Positions 7,759 to 15,935 of a stretch of DNA of 64,000 nucleotides are shown piece after piece. Source of the DNA: Phaeodactylibacter sp. Lineage in GTDB: Bacteria > Bacteroidota > Bacteroidia > Chitinophagales > Saprospiraceae. The position numbers and the translations under genes are program-made. Below the pieces are notes generated by a model. It saw only the letters and a program-made list of their open reading frames with translations, ran no database searches and was not told the DNA's origin. Location: NCBI GenBank assembly GCA_024103175.1, contig JAGFJE010000433.1, positions 1 through 64,000 of the forward strand, given 5' to 3'. Position 1 is the stretch's first letter. Each line of letters begins with the position of its first letter.

Positions 7759-10700
7759 ATGAAAAGGAACAAGACTCTGCTCTTCCTGCTTCTGGCAGGA
7801 GGTTTTCTCTTTGTACATCCCGCAAATGCCCAGCAAAAAACGAAGGAATCCGCACCGGAAAAATTACAATACGAAAAAAGCCTGTACGATGCCATCCAGT
7901 GGCGAAATATCGGCCCTTACCGGGGCGGGCGCTCCTGTGCCGTTACCGGTGTTCCGGGCAAGCCCAATCTCTTTTACTTCGGCTCCACCGGTGGTGGGGT
8001 CTGGCGCACTAAAGACGGAGGGCAGAGCTGGGAAAACATCTCGGACGGTTTCTTCGGCGGTTCCATCGGCGCCGTTGCCGTTAGTGAATACGACCCGAAT
8101 GTGATCTATGTGGGCGGCGGCGAAAAAACCGTACGCGGCAATGTCTCCTTCGGGTATGGCGTATGGAAAAGCGTAGACGCGGGGAAGAGCTGGGAGCAGA
8201 TCGGCCTTCGGCAATCCCGCCATATTTCCCGTATCCGGATACACCCCCGGAACCCGGAACTGGCCTATGCCGCCGTGATGGGCGACCTCTATCAATCCAG
8301 TGAAGAGCGGGGCGTATACCGCACCGTAGATGGAGGCGCAACCTGGGAAAGAGTGCTTTTCGCCAATGCTGATGCCGGCGCTGTCGACCTTCTTCTCGAC
8401 CCCAATAACCCCCGGATCATTTTTGCTTCCACCTGGCGGGTGCGCCGTACGCCCTACAGCCTGGAGAGCGGAGGCGATGGCTCCACGCTCTGGCGAAGCA
8501 CGGATGGGGGGGATACCTGGGAGGACCTCTCCAAAAAAGAAGGGTTCCCTCAGGGGCTCAAAGGAATTATCGGCGTAGCCGTTTCGCCGGCCAATTCCAA
8601 CCGGGTTTGGGCCATTTTGGAAGCCAAAGACGGGGGCGTATTCCGCTCAGACGACGGCGGGGACAGCTGGGCCCGGCTCAACACCGACCGCGCCCTGCGG
8701 CAAAGGGCCTGGTACTACAGCCGCATTTATGCCGACACCCAGGATGAAGAGGTAGTCTACGTCGTGAATGTCCGCTACCACAAATCTACCGATGGAGGCA
8801 AAACCTTCAAACCCTACGTAGCTCCTCACGGCGACCACCATGACCTGTGGATCGCCCCGGAAGACAACCAGCGCATGATCATCGGCGACGACGGGGGCGC
8901 CCAGGTATCCTTTGACGGCGGGGAAAACTGGAGCACTTACCACAACCAACCTACCGCCCAATTCTACCGCGTTACCACCGACAACCACTTCCCCTACCGG
9001 ATATACGCTGCCCAGCAGGACAACTCCACCGTCCGCATTTTACACCGCACCGAATCCAGCGCCATATCCGAACGCCACTGGGAACCCACCGCCGGCGGAG
9101 AGAGCGCCCACATTGCAGTCGACCCCGAAGATGACGACATCGTCTACGGGGGCAGCTATGGGGGGTTCCTAACCCGGAAAAACCACCGCACCGGTGAAAG
9201 CCAGGCCATCAATGTCTGGCCGGACAACCCCATGGGGTACGGCGCCGAAGGCATGAAATACCGTTTTCAATGGAACTTCCCCATCTTCTTTTCCCCTCAT
9301 AACCCGGACAAACTGTACGCCGCCTCCAACCACCTGCACGTAACTTACAACGGCGGCCGCAGCTGGGAATTGATCAGCCCGGACCTGACCCGCAACGACT
9401 CTACCAAACTCGGCCCTTCCGGCGGCCCCATCACCAAGGACAATACCGGAGTGGAGTACTACTGCACCATTTTCGCCGCTGCCGAATCCCCTTACGAAGA
9501 AGGCCTGCTTTGGGTGGGCTCTGATGACGGCCTGGTTCACCTCTCCCGCGATGGCGGGAAAAACTGGGAAAACGCCACCCCTGCCCAGATGCCGGAATGG
9601 ATGATGATCAATAGCGTAGAGCCCGACCCTTTCACCAAAGGAGGGGCCTATATAGCCGGAACCCGCTACAAACTGGGGGATTACCGCCCCTACCTGTATA
9701 AGACAAAAGATTATGGCCAGAGCTGGCAGTTAATTACCGAAGGGATACCGGAGGAACACTTTACGAGAGTAGTACGCGCCGACCCCCGGCGGAAAGGGCT
9801 GCTTTACGCCGGCACTGAAACCGGTATGTACGTCTCCTTTGACGACGGGGCAAGCTGGCAGAAATTCCAACTCAACCTTCCCACCGTGCCCGTTACCGAC
9901 CTGGCGGTCAAGAACAACAACCTGATCGCAGCTACCCAGGGCCGCGGCCTGTGGATCATCGACGACCTCACTCCACTGCACCAACTCAACAGTGAGATAG
10001 CCAACAGCGGCTTTTTCCTTTACCAACCCGCCGATGCATACCGACTGGATGGAAGGCAGAACCCTAATGCAAAGAATGCCGGGACAAACCACCCGAATGG
10101 GGTGTTAACCTATTGTTACCTCAGCGAAATGCCGGAGGACACCTCCACGCTCATCACCCTGTCTTTCCTCGATGAAAGTGGCCGGCTGATCCGGGAATTC
10201 AGCAACCAGGCAAAGGACAAAGAGGATAAACTGGAAGTAGAAGCCGGATCTAACCTTTTCGTCTGGGATATGCACTACCCCAAAGCGAAGGACTTTGACG
10301 GTATGGTCCTCTGGTGGGCGGGGCTGAACGGCCCCAAGGCGCCCCCCGGCATTTACCGCGCGAGGCTGAAGGTGGGCGACAAAGAAACGGAACAGGCCTT
10401 CAACCTGTTGAGAGACCCCCGGAGTACCAGTACGGATGAGGACCTTCAGGCGCAATTCACCTTCATGCAGGAAGTCAACCGAAAGGTATCCGAAGCCCAC
10501 CAGGCCATCATCGATATACGGGAGATCCGCAAACAACTGGAACATTTCACAAGCCGCTGGGAAGGGAACGAGCCTAAGAAAGAACTCCTGGCAAAGGCAG
10601 AAGCCATAGATTCGGTAATGTCAGAAGTGGAAAAGGAGCTGTATCAGACCAAAAACCAGAGCCCGCAGGATCCGCTGAATTATCCCATTAAACTGGCCAA

Positions 10701-10914
10701 TAAACTGGCTCACCTCAACTCTTTGGCTGGCGTCGGCGATTTCCGCCCCACCGAACAGGCCTATCAGGCCAAACGGGAACTCACCGAAAGAATCGACGAA
10801 CAGCTGGCTGCCTTTTACGGTTTGAAAGAGAACGAGATCCCGGCATTTAACGCCATGGTGAAAAAGGCAGCTGTGGATGTGATCATTCTCGAAGAAAGCA
10901 AAGAAAACGAATAA
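7759..10914 (+). CDS. Large BNR/VPS10-type beta-propeller protein, exported
   Basis: A 1051-residue protein with a signal peptide (cut expected after PANAQ, about residue 25). It is filled with BNR/Asp-box repeats such as STDGGDTW, SDDGGDSW, SRDGGKNW and DDGASWQ, which build one or two beta-propellers of the sortilin/VPS10 type (residues about 45-720). The C-terminal third has a Fn3-like region (residues about 760-880) and a helical tail. Bacteroidota annotate such proteins as glycosyl hydrolase or VPS10-domain proteins, but no catalytic residues of a defined glycosidase can be pointed out, so enzyme activity is open. Its likely place is the periplasm or the surface. It follows the PDZ gene closely on the same strand. 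Nested inverted repeats begin right after the stop. Confidence 0.85.
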   Translation: MKRNKTLLFLLLAGGFLFVHPANAQQKTKESAPEKLQYEKSLYDAIQWRNIGPYRGGRSCAVTGVPGKPNLFYFGSTGGGVWRTKDGGQSWENISDGFFGGSIGAVAVSEYDPNVIYVGGGEKTVRGNVSFGYGVWKSVDAGKSWEQIGLRQSRHISRIRIHPRNPELAYAAVMGDLYQSSEERGVYRTVDGGATWERVLFANADAGAVDLLLDPNNPRIIFASTWRVRRTPYSLESGGDGSTLWRSTDGGDTWEDLSKKEGFPQGLKGIIGVAVSPANSNRVWAILEAKDGGVFRSDDGGDSWARLNTDRALRQRAWYYSRIYADTQDEEVVYVVNVRYHKSTDGGKTFKPYVAPHGDHHDLWIAPEDNQRMIIGDDGGAQVSFDGGENWSTYHNQPTAQFYRVTTDNHFPYRIYAAQQDNSTVRILHRTESSAISERHWEPTAGGESAHIAVDPEDDDIVYGGSYGGFLTRKNHRTGESQAINVWPDNPMGYGAEGMKYRFQWNFPIFFSPHNPDKLYAASNHLHVTYNGGRSWELISPDLTRNDSTKLGPSGGPITKDNTGVEYYCTIFAAAESPYEEGLLWVGSDDGLVHLSRDGGKNWENATPAQMPEWMMINSVEPDPFTKGGAYIAGTRYKLGDYRPYLYKTKDYGQSWQLITEGIPEEHFTRVVRADPRRKGLLYAGTETGMYVSFDDGASWQKFQLNLPTVPVTDLAVKNNNLIAATQGRGLWIIDDLTPLHQLNSEIANSGFFLYQPADAYRLDGRQNPNAKNAGTNHPNGVLTYCYLSEMPEDTSTLITLSFLDESGRLIREFSNQAKDKEDKLEVEAGSNLFVWDMHYPKAKDFDGMVLWWAGLNGPKAPPGIYRARLKVGDKETEQAFNLLRDPRSTSTDEDLQAQFTFMQEVNRKVSEAHQAIIDIREIRKQLEHFTSRWEGNEPKKELLAKAEAIDSVMSEVEKELYQTKNQSPQDPLNYPIKLANKLAHLNSLAGVGDFRPTEQAYQAKRELTERIDEQLAAFYGLKENEIPAFNAMVKKAAVDVIILEESKENE

Positions 10915-10920
10915 GCCTGC

Positions 10921-11163
10921 TTTGGCGGCAGGCAAGTAGCTATTTGGTATGTGTTTAGCGTCGAGGTGACATCTTTTTGCCCCTGTTCCTGGAAAATATG
11001 CTTATTCCTGGGGACTGAGGGGGCAAAAAGGTGTTATCTCGTCCTTTCCAGATGACACCTTTCGCCTTTGAAGGACAGTACTACAAGCTGAGGGTTCGGT
11101 GAATAGGCGAAAGATGTCACCTGGAGCACCGCTAAACACATACGCAATTTGCCTGCCGCCAAA
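10921..11163. repeat. Nested inverted-repeat element (outer stem around two hairpins)
   Basis: The terminal arms 10921-10935 and 11149-11163 are a perfect 15-base inverted repeat (tttggcggcaggcaa). Inside lies a perfect 14-base pair (10947-10960 with 11130-11143) and a perfect 13-base pair (10964-10976 with 11110-11122). Two further local hairpins are possible: 10964-10983 with 11020-11039 (17 of 20 match) and 11050-11067 with 11105-11122 (16 of 18 match). One long cruciform and two separate hairpins are thus mutually exclusive folds. No protein is encoded. It may act as transcript end of the BNR gene or be a small mobile repeat. Confidence 0.75.
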
Positions 11164-11557
11164 ATAAATCGTAAAAATCCTTTCTGAAAACGGAACTTCC
11201 GGCGCCTCCTCCCCGTATAGAATATATGAGCGTTTTACAGCTTTCCCCTAAACGAATTTCTCTGTTCTTCCCTGGAGCAGGAAAAAGGTATAAGGCTTAA
11301 GCCTATCCAAGCAAGTACGCATATTTCATCAAGCCAACGCATACCTTCCTGCGAATTTTATGAAAAATTTCACAGGAGGGCCCCGTATCAAAAGCGAACC
11401 TTCTACGTCAAAACAACAGCAGCTAAAGATATTGGGGCTTCGGGTACGCCCTGCCCGCCGCCCGGCAAAAGTCAATGAAGGGTGTTGCCTGCGCCCCATC
11501 GCGTGGTAATCCCTGGAAAGGTGAACAAAATTTATCCCATGATCAAACAGGCGTACA
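11164..11557. other. Non-coding stretch before the penicillin-binding protein gene
   Basis: About 390 bases without a convincing reading frame, RNA gene or clear promoter. The promoter of the penicillin-binding protein gene presumably lies near its 3' end, but no good TTTG/TAnnTTTG pair was found. Confidence 0.5.
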
Positions 11558-13909
11558 ATGAAGGACAGATGGATCAATTTCAAACTTCGATTTGCCGTAA
11601 GCTGGTATAATTTCTGGATCGACTATCCTGCTGCCGGATGGACGGTCAAAGGAGTCAAGGTTTTGCTGGTCCTGGCATTCATAGCGGGAAGCGCTTTCAT
11701 TGCCAGCATTGCCGCCGGCGCTTTTGGCAAACTTCCCAATGAAGAAGACCTGGCCGGCGTGACGCATTACGTCGCTTCTGAGGTTTATGCTTCCGACAGC
11801 ACCCTCCTGGGCCGCTATTATTTCGAGAACCGGAGCAATGTTAAATACAGGGATATCTCCCCCCATTTTATCAATGCCCTGATCGCCACTGAAGACGCGC
11901 GGTTCTTCGAACACAACGGAATAGACTTTCGGGCCTGGTTCCGGGTATTTTTCAAAACAATACTCAGCGGTGAGCGCTCCTCGGGAGGGGGAAGCACCAT
12001 CAGCCAGCAACTGGCCAAAAATATCTATCCCCGGGAAGATTACGGCAAATACTCCCTGATCATCAACAAGATCAAGGAAGTGTTCATTGCTATGCGCCTT
12101 GAAAAGTTGTACGACAAAGAGAAGCTTCTCGAGCTGTACCTGAATACGGTGCCGTTTAGTGAAAACACATTCGGGATCAAAGTCGCCGCCCAGCGCTTTT
12201 ACAATACCAGCCCCTCGCGGCTCACTCCTTCCCAGTCGGCCGTCCTGGTCGCCATGCTGAAGGCCACCACCGTATATAACCCGGTCTCCCAACCCCAGAA
12301 TGCGTTGGCCAGGCGCAACCTCGTCCTCGGGCAAATGGCAAAATACGGATACCTCTCCCGCCGGCTGGCCGACTCGCTGGTAAAAGAGCCCCTGTCGCTG
12401 AACTACTTTCCCATTACCCACAACAAGGGCCCGGCGCCCTATTTCCGGGAACACCTCCGGCTGGAGCTCAAAGAACTCCTCAAAGATAAACGCAAGCCCA
12501 ATGGCATGGCCTACAACATCTACACCGATGGGCTGAAGATATACACCAGTGTTAACGCCCGGATGCAGGCCATTGCCGAAAATGTGGTTGCCGAACAGAT
12601 GAAAAGCCTGCAGAAGGAGTTCACCCGGCACCTCAACGGCGCCGACCCCTGGGAAACGGAAGGGGTGCTGGAAATGGCAAAAAGACAATCCACCCGCTAC
12701 CGAAGCCTCCTCAACGCCGGGCTCGACAGTACAGGCATCGACTCCGTTTTTCGCATCCCGGTAGAAATGGAAGTCTTCAGTTGGAAGGGAGGCAAGGAAA
12801 AACGCAAGATGAGCCCCCTGGACTCCATAAAACATTACCTCGGCCTGCTCAACGCCGGCTTTCTGGCCCTCGACCCGAAAACCGGCGAAGTCCTGGCGTG
12901 GGTCGGCGGGATCAACCACGAATTTTTTCAATATGACCACGTTCTGTCTACGCGTTCGGTAGGCTCCACCTTCAAGCCTATCGTCTATGCCGCCGCACTG
13001 CAGAAGGGCATTCCTCCCTGCTCCTATTTCCCGAACCAGCTTCGGGTATATCCGCAGTACGAATACTGGATGCCCAAAAACGCCACCAATGAATACGGAG
13101 GGTATTACTCTCTGGAGGGAGGCCTGATCAACAGCGTCAATACCGTAACCGTTCAGCTGATGATGCAGGCCGGCCCGAAAAGTGTGGCCCGCCTGGCGCA
13201 CAGCCTGGGTATCGGTACGGAGATACCCGCCGTCCCGGCAATCGCGCTGGGCGCTGCCGATGTATCTCTGCGCGACATGGCCACCGTTTACAGTACCTTT
13301 GCCGCCCGGGGCGCCCGGCCCGAAGTGCATTACATCCGGCGCGTCGAAGCCCCGGATGGGGCCGTGCTCATCGATAACGAGTGGCAAAAAGATACCTGCA
13401 ACTGGGAACGCCCCCTGTGGGAAGAAGAAGCCGATATGATGAACCAGATGCTGCAGGCAGTCATTGACCGGGGCACCGGCCGGCGCATCCGCTACCGGTA
13501 TAATATGAAATATCCGTTAGCCGGCAAGACCGGCACCAGCCAGAACCACTCCGACGGATGGTTTATCGGCTATACGCCCCGGATCGTGGCCGGAGCCTGG
13601 GTGGGCGCCGAATCCCCCGCCGTGCGCTTCCGGGACCTCCGCCTGGGCCAGGGCGCCAATACCGGCCTGCCCATCGTCGCCTTCTTCCTGCAGGAGCTGT
13701 TTGAGGAAGAAAAGCTGAAAGGCTATGTGGATGCGCCCTTCCCCAGGCCGGGCGCAATGGCCGAGCAACTGCTCAGCTGCCCTCCGGTAGTATGGCCCGG
13801 AAAAGAAGAAGCTACCGAAGGAAAGGAAGGGGGAGAAGCCCCCGCCAAAACGGTAAGCAATGACGAAGCCCCCGCTCCTTCCGAAGCCACCGCCAAGCTG
13901 GAACAGTAA
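11558..13909 (+). CDS. Class A penicillin-binding protein (PBP1a type)
   Basis: A 783-residue bifunctional peptidoglycan synthase. A single membrane anchor spans about residues 33-55. The glycosyltransferase GT51 domain (about 80-260) shows its catalytic ATEDARFFEHNGID (Glu 112) and GGGSTISQQLAKN. The transpeptidase domain (about 420-700) has the serine nucleophile in GSTFKP (Ser 470), the SVN motif in NSVNTVT, and the KTGT triad element at residues 657-660 in AGKTGTSQNHSDGWF. It polymerises lipid II and cross-links stem peptides on the periplasmic side of the inner membrane. The C-terminal tail is Ala/Glu/Pro-rich and low in complexity. The gene stands alone and is followed 25 bases later by a strong terminator. 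Confidence 0.94.
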   Translation: MKDRWINFKLRFAVSWYNFWIDYPAAGWTVKGVKVLLVLAFIAGSAFIASIAAGAFGKLPNEEDLAGVTHYVASEVYASDSTLLGRYYFENRSNVKYRDISPHFINALIATEDARFFEHNGIDFRAWFRVFFKTILSGERSSGGGSTISQQLAKNIYPREDYGKYSLIINKIKEVFIAMRLEKLYDKEKLLELYLNTVPFSENTFGIKVAAQRFYNTSPSRLTPSQSAVLVAMLKATTVYNPVSQPQNALARRNLVLGQMAKYGYLSRRLADSLVKEPLSLNYFPITHNKGPAPYFREHLRLELKELLKDKRKPNGMAYNIYTDGLKIYTSVNARMQAIAENVVAEQMKSLQKEFTRHLNGADPWETEGVLEMAKRQSTRYRSLLNAGLDSTGIDSVFRIPVEMEVFSWKGGKEKRKMSPLDSIKHYLGLLNAGFLALDPKTGEVLAWVGGINHEFFQYDHVLSTRSVGSTFKPIVYAAALQKGIPPCSYFPNQLRVYPQYEYWMPKNATNEYGGYYSLEGGLINSVNTVTVQLMMQAGPKSVARLAHSLGIGTEIPAVPAIALGAADVSLRDMATVYSTFAARGARPEVHYIRRVEAPDGAVLIDNEWQKDTCNWERPLWEEEADMMNQMLQAVIDRGTGRRIRYRYNMKYPLAGKTGTSQNHSDGWFIGYTPRIVAGAWVGAESPAVRFRDLRLGQGANTGLPIVAFFLQELFEEEKLKGYVDAPFPRPGAMAEQLLSCPPVVWPGKEEATEGKEGGEAPAKTVSNDEAPAPSEATAKLEQ

Positions 13910-13934
13910 CCGGCCTTTTCATTAAACTGAATAA

Positions 13935-13974
13935 GCTGCAGGACAATGCTTAGTCCTGCAGCCCTCTTTTTTTT
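13935..13974 (+). terminator. Rho-independent terminator after the penicillin-binding protein gene
   Basis: A perfect 10-base-pair stem (gctgcaggac / gtcctgcagc) with an 8-base loop is followed by cctc and eight T. Confidence 0.9.
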
Positions 13975-14131
13975 CTCTTCCATTCTTTTTATCCGCATCA
14001 TCCCAGGGTCAAAATTTCCTCAAGCATCTTTCCTTTTTCTTTGTTTTTTTTAGAAAAAGGATTAACTTTCTTTTGCTTATCTGAATGAGAGGATTGTTAT
14101 CCTTTGATTTCCTAATTAAATTTTTTCAGCT

Positions 14132-14404
14132 ATGAATATTACATTCGAGGAGCTGCGAGCCATCAAGCACAAACTGCCCACCGGCAGTGTTCGCAGAATT
14201 GCCGAAGAATTGAACATCAATGAGCAAACCGTACGCAACTATTTTGGAGCCAACAAATTCGCTGATGGCGATATCGCCGACAAACATATCCAACCCGGCC
14301 CGCATGGCGGCATAGTCCACCTGCAAGACACTTCCATCCTGGAGGCAGCACAGAGGATACTGGCTGAAACTAAAAAATCCGAATTGCAGGAAGAAGAGAG
14401 CTAA
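14132..14404 (+). CDS. Small helix-turn-helix DNA-binding protein
   Basis: A 90-residue protein whose first half is a helix-turn-helix: VRRIAEELNINEQTVRNYFG around residues 20-39, where NEQTVRNYFG would be the recognition helix. The rest is a short linker with GPHGGIVHLQD and a helix (SILEAAQRILAE) with a charged tail. Small one-domain proteins of this form are widespread in Bacteroidota, and their targets are not known. It is bounded by terminators on both sides, so it is monocistronic. It sits at the edge of the lanthipeptide island but has the base composition of the flanking chromosome, so it may be unrelated to it. TTTTG near 14070 and TATCCTTTG near 14099-14107 could be its promoter. 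Confidence 0.72.
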   Translation: MNITFEELRAIKHKLPTGSVRRIAEELNINEQTVRNYFGANKFADGDIADKHIQPGPHGGIVHLQDTSILEAAQRILAETKKSELQEEES

Positions 14405-14493
14405 AAATAAAGGAACAGAGTAATGTCTAACTAACCCTTGACCCGTGTTGGTTAGAAAAGCCAATTTATAAATCAAGCTTTCTCAGGTAAATG

Positions 14494-14540
14494 AAAGTGG
14501 AGTTAAAGGATGGTTATATTCTTTAGCTCCACTTTTAACA
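14494..14540 (+). terminator. Terminator hairpin before the lanthipeptide operon
   Basis: A 15-base-pair stem with one G-T wobble (14494-14508 with 14521-14535) and a 12-base loop. It ends the small HTH transcript, and the A/T-rich flanks would let it act in both directions. Confidence 0.75.
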
Positions 14541-14582
14541 TGATAATGTTTTGTACGCTGCGATCAGGAAAATCAGGCTGAA

Positions 14583-15935
14583 ATGAAACATGATCTGGAA
14601 ATACACAGTGAAGAAGTACAAGATATTTTCGGTGCGGTTTCTCCCTGGGTCATCAGGAGCGGCATTGGAGCCATCCTTTTAATTCTCATTTCCATTATCA
14701 CAGTCAGCTGGTTCATTAAATACCCGGAAACAGTCAGGGCGGAGTTAAGTATAATTTCTGAAAAACCCCGCGCAAGGCTGATCGCCCGCACTCAGGGCAC
14801 CTTAAAGTTTCTTGTCAAAGAAGAAGATCAAGTAAAGAAAGGGGAATGGCTCTCAGTCATCGATAATGCTGCGGATGTGCATGATGTCCTTCGCTTAAAA
14901 CGAGATTTTGCCGAAATTACTGAAGAGAATCAAGTTGGAGGGCCCTTAGGCCAGATCCTCGATAAATACTTTAAAGAAGATCTAAAGTTAGGAGAACTGG
15001 AAAATTCGTATCTAAGGTTTATCCAAGCCAAAAGGGATTACGAATTGGCAAAAGCCTCCAACCTGAAAGAAATACAAATTAAAGAATTTGAAAAACAAAT
15101 AATATTCCAGAAAGAATTGATAGAAAATTTTAAGAAACAAAAAAAAACCAGCGAAAAGCAATTGGAGTTATCCAGAAGAAAATATGAAACCAACAAAAAA
15201 TTATTAGAACAGGGAGTAATTTCGAAAATAGATTTCAACGAAATATTCAATCAATTATTGCATCAGGAGAAAAACGTATATTTGATTGAGGAAAAGATGA
15301 TCTCCACTCAAAAGGAGGTGTCAGTCTTTGAGAACAGGCTAACTGAGATCAAAGCAACGGCATTGGAGAACATAGAGATACAAAAGGGGAATCTATGGGA
15401 TGCTGTAAACTTGATCATTGCCGACCTAAGATCTTGGGAGCAAATGTATGTATTGAAAGCGCCTATAGATGGTACCGTACATTTTGTAAAGTATTGGGAA
15501 GACAATCAGGTAGCCAGTCCAGGAGAAGAGATACTCACCGTATTGCCGAACGAAGAAAAGATCATTGGTGTTGCCATGCTTCCAATGACAGGCTCCAGCG
15601 AGGTTCAAGTAGGGCAACAAGTTCAAGTTTCATTACTGAGTTATTCAAGCATTGAATACGGATATCTATTGGGGGAGATCTTTCAAATCAGTACAATCCC
15701 TCAGGACCTGATGTACAGAGTAATGATAGAATTTCCAGATGAGCTTAAAACCACCTATGGCTTTGAAATCGAGTTCCAACAAGAATTATTTGGTGTCGCA
15801 GAAATAATAACATCCGACCTAAGATTGATAGAACGGTTTTATCATAAACTAATAAAAGCATTTGAGGCAAAACCTGATAAAGTGATCACTAATGAAGAAA
15901 AACGCCCGAGTAATATTCCCCAAAGTATTAACTAG
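14583..15935 (+). CDS. HlyD-family membrane fusion protein of a peptide exporter
   Basis: A 450-residue periplasmic adaptor. A cytoplasmic head of about 25 residues is followed by one transmembrane helix (about residues 26-47, GIGAILLILISIITVSWFI). A lipoyl/biotinyl-like half motif follows (residues 65-95, TQGTLKFLVKEEDQVKKGEWL), then a long coiled-coil hairpin (about 110-270), and the second lipoyl half with YVLKAPIDGTVHFVKYWEDNQV at about 290-310. Such proteins bridge an inner-membrane ABC exporter to an outer-membrane channel. Here the natural partner is the C39-peptidase exporter encoded at 22.4-24.6 kb. No TolC-like channel gene is in the window. It is the first gene of a tightly packed operon, and the LanB gene starts 44 bases before its stop in another frame. 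Confidence 0.85.
   Translation: MKHDLEIHSEEVQDIFGAVSPWVIRSGIGAILLILISIITVSWFIKYPETVRAELSIISEKPRARLIARTQGTLKFLVKEEDQVKKGEWLSVIDNAADVHDVLRLKRDFAEITEENQVGGPLGQILDKYFKEDLKLGELENSYLRFIQAKRDYELAKASNLKEIQIKEFEKQIIFQKELIENFKKQKKTSEKQLELSRRKYETNKKLLEQGVISKIDFNEIFNQLLHQEKNVYLIEEKMISTQKEVSVFENRLTEIKATALENIEIQKGNLWDAVNLIIADLRSWEQMYVLKAPIDGTVHFVKYWEDNQVASPGEEILTVLPNEEKIIGVAMLPMTGSSEVQVGQQVQVSLLSYSSIEYGYLLGEIFQISTIPQDLMYRVMIEFPDELKTTYGFEIEFQQELFGVAEIITSDLRLIERFYHKLIKAFEAKPDKVITNEEKRPSNIPQSIN

Noticed and set aside
10915-11557. tRNA or other known RNA gene in the structured gap
   Set aside because: The stems do not fit a cloverleaf with conserved T-loop and acceptor lengths, and no known RNA family was recognised.
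11543-13387. 614-codon open frame on the reverse strand over the penicillin-binding protein gene
   Set aside because: The forward frame has all GT51 and transpeptidase motifs. The reverse one has no recognisable domain and is a by-product of the GC-rich codon pattern.
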